This document shows, in pieces, positions 1 to 5,544 of a DNA stretch of 7,963 bases. The first letter of the stretch is position 1. Every line of letters starts with the position of its first letter. The DNA lies in assembly GCA_007117785.1 (NCBI GenBank), contig SKFV01000369.1, positions 1 to 7,963 on the forward strand, read 5' to 3'. The notes below the pieces were generated by a model that did not search any database, was not told the DNA's origin, and saw only the letters and a program-made list of their open reading frames with translations. The translations under genes and the position numbers were made by a program. Source of the stretch: Pseudomonas sp. (GTDB lineage Bacteria > Pseudomonadota > Gammaproteobacteria > Pseudomonadales > Pseudomonadaceae).

Positions 1-45
1 GATATAGCGGACAAACTTCAGTCGGCTGTAAGAACAGGAGAATAA
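1..45 (+). CDS. Possible C-terminal end of an upstream gene (partial)
   Basis: Reading from base 1 gives 14 codons (DIADKLQSAVRTGE) and then TAA at 43-45. The stop falls between the AGGAG at 36-40 and the ATG at 47, a common arrangement for translationally coupled genes in one operon. The peptide has the mixed charged/hydrophobic composition of an amphipathic C-terminal helix. Frame 2 has a stop at 5-7. Frame 3 also stays open through this stretch, so openness alone does not prove coding. No function can be assigned from 14 residues. If real, the M20-like gene is not the first gene of its operon. Confidence 0.35.
   Translation, partial: DIADKLQSAVRTGE
36..40 (+). promoter_or_regulatory. Shine-Dalgarno site of the M20-like gene
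   Basis: AGGAG lies 6 bases before the ATG at 47. This strong, well-spaced site fixes the start of the 440-residue protein. No promoter is visible in the 46 bases available upstream. Confidence 0.8.
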
Positions 46-46
46 G

Positions 47-1369
47 ATGCCAGATCAACATAACTTTAACGAGCAACAACAAGCCTGGTTTAAAAAGGCC
101 TGTGCCAGTATCAACAAAGATCGTCTGCGTGAGCTGAACCGTTCTCTGGTTGATATCCACAGCCCTACGGGAGCAGAGCGCGAAGCCAGTGAGTATATGG
201 CTTCCTATATGCGCAATACGGGACTTCAGGCACGCTACCAGCCAGTCAACGAATCCAGTGGCAACGCCATTGGTGAATTGCGCGGCGATGGCACTGGCGG
301 CACATTGTTGCTATACGCTCCGATTGACACCCACCTGGAAGGCAGCGACGCCGACCTGCCCATGGTGGGTGACCGGCTTCGTGATGACATGAAGCCGCAT
401 TCCATCGATCGAGACGACCTGGTAATCGGGCTGGGCGCATCCAACCCGAAATCCATGGTCGCCAGCCTGACCGAGGCGGTCAACGCGGTAGTTGACGCCG
501 GTGTGCAGCTGAAAGGTAACCTGGTACTGGCTTTTGCAGGTGGCGGCATGCCTCTGTATGTACCTGAGCGCAACAATTTTGGTATGTCCAGCGGCGTCAG
601 CTACATGCTGACGCATGGCGTAACTGCTGATTACGGCATCATCATGAAGCCCTGGTATGACATATATCATGAGCATCCGGGCATGTGCTGGTTCAAGGTC
701 AAGGTCAAGGGCAGCCTGGGCTATGCTGGCATTCCACGAGGCACACCCGGCTTCAGAAGTTCGATCGTGCCGGCTAGTGTAGTCATTCAGGAAATTGAAC
801 AGTGGCTCAGCGAGTTTCCGGAAAAACACAAAACCGAGCAAATTGCTCCTGAAGGCTGGATTGCAGCCGTGCGCTCAGGCTGGCCAGAAAGGCCCGCGTT
901 TCCCGCGGCAACGACCGAAATCTATCTCGATGTCCGTACCAACCCCTACCAGACCATGGGTGAAGTACGCTTTGAATTTGACAGCATGATGCGCGAGTTG
1001 CTGGCAAAGCATCCCGACATTGAAGCCGATTGGGAAATGTACGGGTCCTGCCCAGGATCCTATACACCGAAAGATCACTGGATAGTCCAGTCCGCTCGCA
1101 GTGCCTGGGAAGCCCAGGAAGGAAAACCTTACCCGGGTGCTGCCATGCTCAGTGGGCAGACTGACGCTGCCATAATCAACAAACTGGGCATTCCATTGGT
1201 TCGTGTCGGCTTTCCCTGGATCGGAGACACCTCGGTACCTGACGAGTTCAGTGACGGCCTCGGCGGCATGGGCGTAAGCAAGATTGATGACCTGATCAAA
1301 CCGATTGAAAACATCATCTATTCGATCATCGACTGCTGTACCCGCACCCGCGAAGAAACCGGCCTGTAA
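47..1369 (+). CDS. M20-fold (ArgE/DapE/CPG2-like) hydrolase homologue lacking the metal-binding residues
   Basis: A complete 440-residue protein with the two-domain M20 plan: a catalytic domain in two halves (about 25-212 and 330-430) and an inserted lid/dimerisation domain (about 213-325, with the usual xDVRTNP segment at 294-300). Known M20 enzymes hydrolyse amide bonds with two zinc ions. Here each ligand position appears replaced. HxD is P92-I-D94; the bridging Asp is N133 in GASNPK; the Glu-Glu pair is G167-M168 in FAGGGMP; the GEP glutamate is K201 in MKPW; the last His is S396 before PDE; the lid His is Y226. The SGQTD segment (369-373) and the GIP segment (381-383) are kept. The frame is intact and the ribosome site strong, so it looks expressed. 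I infer a pseudoenzyme or a changed mechanism. Its neighbour is a broken SDR gene. The substrate is unknown. No signal peptide is seen, so it is probably cytoplasmic. Fold assignment is fairly sure; function is not. Confidence 0.8.
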   Translation: MPDQHNFNEQQQAWFKKACASINKDRLRELNRSLVDIHSPTGAEREASEYMASYMRNTGLQARYQPVNESSGNAIGELRGDGTGGTLLLYAPIDTHLEGSDADLPMVGDRLRDDMKPHSIDRDDLVIGLGASNPKSMVASLTEAVNAVVDAGVQLKGNLVLAFAGGGMPLYVPERNNFGMSSGVSYMLTHGVTADYGIIMKPWYDIYHEHPGMCWFKVKVKGSLGYAGIPRGTPGFRSSIVPASVVIQEIEQWLSEFPEKHKTEQIAPEGWIAAVRSGWPERPAFPAATTEIYLDVRTNPYQTMGEVRFEFDSMMRELLAKHPDIEADWEMYGSCPGSYTPKDHWIVQSARSAWEAQEGKPYPGAAMLSGQTDAAIINKLGIPLVRVGFPWIGDTSVPDEFSDGLGGMGVSKIDDLIKPIENIIYSIIDCCTRTREETGL

Positions 1370-1385
1370 CTCTTCTCTGCTATTC

Positions 1386-1413
1386 CACGATTGCAGTTGG
1401 CCCTGCAATCGTG
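1386..1413 (+). other. Perfect 11-bp inverted repeat (intercistronic hairpin)
   Basis: CACGATTGCAG at 1386-1396 is exactly complementary to CTGCAATCGTG at 1403-1413, with a 6-base loop (TTGGCC). In RNA this gives a strong 11-bp stem 17 bases after the stop of the M20-like gene. No T run follows on either strand, so it is not a standard intrinsic terminator. It could protect the 3' end of the upstream message, reduce read-through into the SDR gene, or be a protein-binding operator. The structure is seen directly; the role is inferred. Confidence 0.7.
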
Positions 1414-1429
1414 ACCTATACACCCATTC

Positions 1430-1434
1430 AAGGA
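1430..1434 (+). promoter_or_regulatory. Shine-Dalgarno site that decides the SDR start
   Basis: AAGGA ends 6 bases before the ATG at 1441. An in-frame GTG at 1411 would add ten residues, but it sits inside the hairpin arm and has no ribosome site. Starting at 1441 also puts the TGGASGIG motif at residues 13-20, where classical SDRs have it. Confidence 0.75.
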
Positions 1435-1440
1435 TCTGCA

Positions 1441-2192
1441 ATGTATCAGGCATTCAATAATAAAGTTGTTATCGTAACCGGGGGTGCAAGTGGAATTGGC
1501 CGTGAAACCTGTATCCAGCTAGCTCACTACGGTGCACACCTAGTGATAGGTAACCGGACGATCACTGCTGGCAAGGCATTGGTTGAAGAAATTGAGGCCT
1601 CAGGAGGCACAGCCGCCTTTTTTCCTGCGATGTAGCCAATCCGAACAATTGCAAAGCATTGGTTGAGTTTGCGCTGGATAGATTTGGCCAGCTGGATGCG
1701 CTGTTCAACAATGCAGGCCTGCAACGCGACTTCAATCCGGTCCACAAAACACCAGACGAGGATATTTCAGAAATCATCGACATCAACCTTAAAGGTATCT
1801 TGTACATGATGAAGTATGCCAGTGCAGCCATGCTAAAAGGCACTGGTGGCACCATTGTCAATAACGCGTCTATTTTTGGCCTCAAGGCAATGCCGGACAC
1901 GGCCTACTACATTGCCGCCAAGCATGGCGTGGTAGGTGCCACCAAGGCCGCCGCACTTGATTACGCTAAAGCAGGTATCCGGGTTAACGCAGTATGTCCC
2001 GGGCCAACCAAGACACCAAGCTTTGACCGAGTTACCGGTGGTGACGATCATCTGTACGATGCTGGGGTTCCCATGCACAGAATTGCTCAGGCGGACGAAG
2101 TGACAGCAGCCGTTCTTTGGCTACTGTCAGATACATCCTCTTACGTGACCGGCAGCTGCCTGTCCGTTGACGGCGGCATGTCTGCTGCCTGA
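1441..2192 (+). pseudogene. Classical short-chain dehydrogenase/reductase (SDR) with a -1 frameshift
   Basis: SDRs of this type use NAD(P)H to interconvert alcohols and ketones. The first frame (1441-1635) carries the cofactor motif T13-GGAS-GIG and ends at TAG 1633-1635, just after six T (1618-1623). The second frame resumes with CDVANP at 1626 and runs to TGA at 2190-2192. Adding one base in the T run makes 753 bases, that is 250 residues, the usual SDR length. The motifs then lie at D64, NNAG 90-93, N116, S144, Y157-IAA-K161, PG 187-188 and VDGG 243-246, so the whole Asn-Ser-Tyr-Lys tetrad is present. The Asn-Arg after strand 2 (residues 38-39) hints at NADP preference, weakly. As written, neither piece can make a working enzyme. 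It is either a recent pseudogene or a sequence error in a homopolymer. Programmed slippage is unlikely. The substrate is unknown. It lies 71 bases after the M20-like gene and is probably in the same transcript. Confidence 0.85.
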
Positions 2193-2219
2193 GTACAGTC
2201 GGTAACAAGAAAAAGCAGA
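2193..2219. other. Convergent junction between the SDR gene and phoU
   Basis: Only 27 bases separate the SDR stop (2190-2192) from the phoU stop (2220-2222, read on the - strand). I see no strong hairpin. On the - strand a 4-bp AGCA/TGCT stem (2214-2230) is followed by five T, too weak to call a terminator. Read-through from either side would give antisense RNA for the other gene. Confidence 0.6.
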
Positions 2220-2954
2220 TCAGTTTTGCTCGGTATCGTCGCTTATCTGAGCTTCCATTTGCTTAAGGCCCTGGTAACGTACGTCACGACCAATCACCAG
2301 ATAGATCACCTGCTCGGCAATATTGCGCGCATGGTCACCTACCCGCTCCAGTGAGCGCAGTACCCAGAGTACGTTGAGCACGCGACCGATCGAGCGGGGA
2401 TCTTCCATCATGAAGGTGACCAGCTCGCGCATGGCGGTCTTGTATTCCTGATCGACGATCTTGTCTTCCCGCGCCACGGCAAAGGCCAGGTCGCTGTCCA
2501 GACGGGCAAAGGCATCCAGTGAATCCTGCACCATCTTGCGTACATGAGCGCCGATATGCCGGCATTCCACATAACCTCGCGGCGATTGGCCTTCATCGAC
2601 CAGCTGCAGGGCACGCTTGGCAATTTTCGAGGCTTCATCACCAATACGCTCGAGATCAACAATGATCTTGTTGATGCTCATGACCAGGCGCAAATCGCTG
2701 GCAGCCGGCTGGCGACGGGCCAGAATACGCAGGCATTCCTCGTCAATCTGCAATTCCATCTGGTTGACCGCTTGATCACTGTCACGCACCTTTTCTGCCA
2801 GCTCACCATCGCCACTGACCAGTGCACTCACCGCGTCATTTATCTGCTTCTCGACCAGGCCGCCCATCTCCAGCAACTGGGTGCGGATTTCCTCGAGTTC
2901 GGCATTGAACTGCTGGGAAATATGGTGGCTGAAACCTTCAGTTTCCTTGTTCAT
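2220..2954 (-). CDS. phoU: Phosphate signalling regulator PhoU
   Basis: A 244-residue, all-helical cytoplasmic protein made of two repeated three-helix PhoU domains (about 15-110 and 120-220). Each repeat carries the family's metal-cluster motif: D100-LERIGDEA in the first (E102, D106) and S201-LERVGDHA in the second (E203, D207). PhoU links the Pst transporter to the sensor kinase PhoR, keeping the Pho regulon off when phosphate is plentiful; loss in other bacteria gives runaway phosphate uptake and polyphosphate build-up. The N-terminal HHISQQFNAELEEIR segment closely resembles Pseudomonas PhoU as I recall it. The length is normal. The start is set by GAGGGGAA (2961-2968) 6 bases before ATG. 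It is the last gene of the pst operon, 18 bases after pstB. Confidence 0.97.
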   Translation of the reverse strand: MNKETEGFSHHISQQFNAELEEIRTQLLEMGGLVEKQINDAVSALVSGDGELAEKVRDSDQAVNQMELQIDEECLRILARRQPAASDLRLVMSINKIIVDLERIGDEASKIAKRALQLVDEGQSPRGYVECRHIGAHVRKMVQDSLDAFARLDSDLAFAVAREDKIVDQEYKTAMRELVTFMMEDPRSIGRVLNVLWVLRSLERVGDHARNIAEQVIYLVIGRDVRYQGLKQMEAQISDDTEQN

Positions 2955-2972
2955 GGTGCATTCCCCTCAAGG

Positions 2973-3833
2973 TTAGCCGTAACGGCCGGTGATGTAGTCT
3001 TCAGTCTGCTTCTTGCTCGGGTTGGTGAACAGCGTGTTGGTATCGCCATACTCGATCAGATCACCCATATACATAAAGGCGGTGTAATCCGACACCCGTG
3101 CTGCCTGCTGCATGTTGTGCGTCACGATGACGATGGTGTACTGGTTCTTCAGCTCGTTGATCAGTTCTTCGATCTTCAGGGTCGAAATCGGATCAAGGGC
3201 TGATGCCGGCTCATCCAGCAGGATCACTTCCGGCTCGATGGCGATGGCACGGGCAATCACCAGACGCTGCTGCTGGCCACCGGACATACCGAAGGCGTTG
3301 GCATCCAGTCGATCCTTGACCTCATCCCAGAGCGCCGCGGCGCGCAGCGAGCGCTCGACGACTTCATCCAGCTCGCGCTTGGAGTTGACACCCTGCAGGC
3401 GCAAACCATAAGCCACGTTCTCGTAAATCGACTTGGGGAAGGGGTTCGGCTTCTGGAAAACCATGCCCACGCTGCGGCGCAGTTCCGCCACATCCACGTT
3501 TCGATCATAGATATTCTGACCGTCCATGACGATCTCACCGGTGATGCGGCAGATGTCCACCAGGTCATTCATGCGGTTGAAGCAGCGCAACAGAGTCGAC
3601 TTGCCGCAGCCGGACGGGCCGATAAAGGCGGTGACCTTCTTTTCCGGAATACGCAGGTTGATGCCGTTCAGCGCCTTGTCGTTGCCGTAGTGCAGCTCAA
3701 GGTTATTCACCTCGATCTTGATCGTCTCGTTAGCCAAAGACAAGATCTCGCCCTTGTGCCCCAGCGCCTGGCTGGGTGACATGGAAACCTGGCTTTGTGT
3801 GGACTGGTTCATATCGGAGTTCTCGGTAGTCAT
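2973..3833 (-). CDS. pstB: Phosphate ABC transporter ATP-binding protein PstB
   Basis: A 286-residue ATPase that powers phosphate import through PstC-PstA from the cytoplasmic side of the inner membrane. All ABC motifs are intact: Walker A GPSGCGKST (72-80), Q-loop Q127 in FQKPNPFP, signature SGGQQ (184-188), Walker B VILLDE (203-208), D-loop SALD (211-214) and H-loop H239. The NPFPKSIYENV stretch (130-140) and the C-terminal EDYITGRYG are hallmarks of PstB among ABC ATPases. The N-terminus has about 38 residues before the domain, polar and rich in Ser/Gln, longer than in E. coli but similar to Pseudomonas-type PstB. AGGAA (3842-3846) lies 8 bases before the chosen ATG. Met8 is a possible but less well supported alternative start. 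It is 26 bases after pstA. Confidence 0.97.
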   Translation of the reverse strand: MTTENSDMNQSTQSQVSMSPSQALGHKGEILSLANETIKIEVNNLELHYGNDKALNGINLRIPEKKVTAFIGPSGCGKSTLLRCFNRMNDLVDICRITGEIVMDGQNIYDRNVDVAELRRSVGMVFQKPNPFPKSIYENVAYGLRLQGVNSKRELDEVVERSLRAAALWDEVKDRLDANAFGMSGGQQQRLVIARAIAIEPEVILLDEPASALDPISTLKIEELINELKNQYTIVIVTHNMQQAARVSDYTAFMYMGDLIEYGDTNTLFTNPSKKQTEDYITGRYG

Positions 3834-3841
3834 AAGATGGA

Positions 3842-3846
3842 TTCCT
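3842..3846 (-). promoter_or_regulatory. Shine-Dalgarno site of pstB
   Basis: On the - strand AGGAA lies 8 bases before the ATG at 3833. This supports the long N-terminus of PstB over a start at Met8. Confidence 0.65.
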
Positions 3847-3859
3847 GTCGTCAGTGCGC

Positions 3860-5527
3860 TTAGTCGGAAGCGCTGCGGTAGCGTTCACGCAAGTGGTTAC
3901 GGATCGAAATCGCTGTCAGGTTGAGAGCTATGATCAGCAACACCAGAACCAGCGCAGTGGCATAGACCAGCGGGCGGGCCGCTTCTACGTTGGGGCTCTG
4001 GAAGCCGACATCGTAGATATGGAAGCCCAGGTGCATGATCTTGCGTTCCAGGTGGATAAAGGGAAATTCACCATCGATAGGTAGCGTTGGCGCCAGCTTG
4101 ACCACACCCACCAGCATCAGTGGTGCCACCTCACCGGCCGCGCGGGCAATGGCCAGGATCATCCCGGTCATCATCGCCGGGGTTGCCAGCGGCACAACCA
4201 CTTTCCACAGGGTTTCAGACTTGGTTGCCCCCAGCGCCAGGCTACCCTGACGGATGGTGCTGGGAATCCGCGCCAAACCTTCTTCGGTCGATACGATTAC
4301 TATCGGCAGGGTCAGCAGGGCCAGGGTCAAGGACGCCCAGAACAGACCCGGGGTCCCGAAGGTCGGGGACGGCAGCGCGGCTTCGTAGAACAGGCGATCG
4401 ATATTGCCACCAAGGAAATACACAAAGAAGCCGAGGCCGAATACCCCGTAAACGATCGAGGGCACCCCGGCCAGGTTATAGACCGAGATCCGGATGATCC
4501 GCGTCATCAGTCCCTGTTTGGCATATTCGCGCAAATAAATGGCCGCGAAGATACCGAACGGGGTCACGATGATCGACATCACGAAGACCATGGTCACGGT
4601 ACCGAAGATGGCCGGAAAAATGCCGCCCTCGGTATTGGCTTCGCGCGGGTCGTGGGTCAGAAACTCGCCCAGGCGCACAAAGTACTGCCCCAGCTTGGCA
4701 GGCACACTCATGGCATTGGGCGCCGAGACGCGCACAATATGGGCAAGGCTGATATCCAGTTCCTGCCCGTCATTCATGCGCATGCGCAAACTGTCACGCT
4801 GGGTACTGGCATAGAGTATGTCCAGTTCGGCGCGCAACTCATCGTAGTCGGCGTCCAGCTGGGCGTTCATCTCGGCAATGCGGGCTTCAGCCTGTTCGCG
4901 CTCGGCACCTTCAACATTGCGCAGGTCCAGCGAGCGTCGATCCAGGCGCAACTGCTCGATACCCCGGTTGATGCGCCCGATCTCGCCCCGCTCGATGGCG
5001 CGGATATCATTATGCAAACGCACGCTGCGGCTGACCGAGTCCTGAACCGCGGACCAGAAATTGCTGTCACTGACATTCAGCACTTCACCGTCACGGGTCA
5101 TGCTGACCGGGTAACCATAGAAGTTGCCCCATTCGCGGCGCTCGATGACCCAGACGTTATCCGGGTACTTGAACTCGCCCATGCCGAACTCGGTATACCA
5201 GGCAAAATCGCGACCGGTCTGGTCACGGTTACCCTGTTTGAACAGGTACCGGGTAACCAGCTCAATCCCATCCGGCACTATGTAGCCGGCATCACGGGCA
5301 ACAGCTGCCGGAATGGTCTGGGAACGCACCACTTCGCCGAGGATTTCGGTCCGGTTACCGTCCGTGTCAATGACCTCAACTTGGGCCACATCAGCCGGCC
5401 AGAAGTGCGCAAAACCGCGCACTGCAATCAGGCTGAGCAGACCCACCACCATGATCATACAAACCGCCACTGCACCGGCATTCAGCCAGATCCAGGGGGC
5501 ACCACTTCTAAACCAGGATTTCATCAT
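3860..5527 (-). CDS. pstA: Phosphate ABC transporter permease PstA, large form with periplasmic insert
   Basis: A 555-residue inner-membrane channel subunit, against about 296 in E. coli. The order is: a short cytoplasmic N-terminus; membrane span 1 (about 13-36); a soluble segment of about 260 residues, predicted periplasmic; then the permease core from about 300 to 545 with further spans near 308-332, 350-373, 395-413, 450-475 and 518-540. The EAA loop that docks on PstB is seen at 415-450 (EEGLARIPSTIRQ, then LGATKSETLWKVVVPLATP). The insert includes a charged, heptad-like stretch at about 170-245 (IEQLRLDRRSL, EQAEARIAEMNAQL), probably coiled coil. Such long PstA proteins are known in Pseudomonas and relatives. 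The start is MM; the second Met (codon at 5522-5524) is better spaced from the ribosome site. It lies 17 bases after pstC. Confidence 0.95.
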   Translation of the reverse strand: MMKSWFRSGAPWIWLNAGAVAVCMIMVVGLLSLIAVRGFAHFWPADVAQVEVIDTDGNRTEILGEVVRSQTIPAAVARDAGYIVPDGIELVTRYLFKQGNRDQTGRDFAWYTEFGMGEFKYPDNVWVIERREWGNFYGYPVSMTRDGEVLNVSDSNFWSAVQDSVSRSVRLHNDIRAIERGEIGRINRGIEQLRLDRRSLDLRNVEGAEREQAEARIAEMNAQLDADYDELRAELDILYASTQRDSLRMRMNDGQELDISLAHIVRVSAPNAMSVPAKLGQYFVRLGEFLTHDPREANTEGGIFPAIFGTVTMVFVMSIIVTPFGIFAAIYLREYAKQGLMTRIIRISVYNLAGVPSIVYGVFGLGFFVYFLGGNIDRLFYEAALPSPTFGTPGLFWASLTLALLTLPIVIVSTEEGLARIPSTIRQGSLALGATKSETLWKVVVPLATPAMMTGMILAIARAAGEVAPLMLVGVVKLAPTLPIDGEFPFIHLERKIMHLGFHIYDVGFQSPNVEAARPLVYATALVLVLLIIALNLTAISIRNHLRERYRSASD

Positions 5528-5528
5528 A

Positions 5529-5535
5529 TTCCCCT
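5529..5535 (-). promoter_or_regulatory. Shine-Dalgarno site of pstA, favouring the second ATG
   Basis: AGGGGAA on the - strand ends one base before the first ATG (5525-5527) but four bases before the second (5522-5524). The AGGGG core is 6 bases from the second ATG, which is the better spacing. True PstA may therefore begin one residue later than annotated. Confidence 0.55.
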
Positions 5536-5544
5536 ATTGGCCGA

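Noticed and set aside
693..710. Three tandem TCAAGG hexamers
   Set aside because: They lie inside the M20-like gene and encode the alternating Lys-Val strand FKVKVKG that begins the lid domain; explained by protein sequence.
1391..1422. Possible sigma-70 promoter before the SDR (TTGCAG with TATACA)
   Set aside because: The spacing is 20 bases, too long, and the -35 part lies inside the inverted-repeat arm.
311..1453. Open frames of 176 and 192 codons on the - strand opposite the M20-like gene
   Set aside because: These are shadows of a gene with clear M20 fold features. The second also runs through the hairpin and into the SDR start.
1615..1630. Programmed -1 ribosomal slippage at the T6 run of the SDR
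   Set aside because: The run is not a full slippery heptamer in the zero frame (the first tRNA would re-pair on CTT), there is no family precedent in SDRs that I know of, and six T is short for polymerase slippage.
2210..2230. Possible intrinsic terminator for phoU (4-bp AGCA/TGCT stem plus five T on the - strand)
   Set aside because: The stem is only 4 bp with a 9-base loop and overlaps the phoU stop; too weak to call.
2544..3203. A 219-codon open frame on the + strand opposite phoU and pstB
   Set aside because: It lies entirely over phoU and pstB, which have clear family motifs. Its translation has no recognisable domain; it is a shadow of their codon bias.
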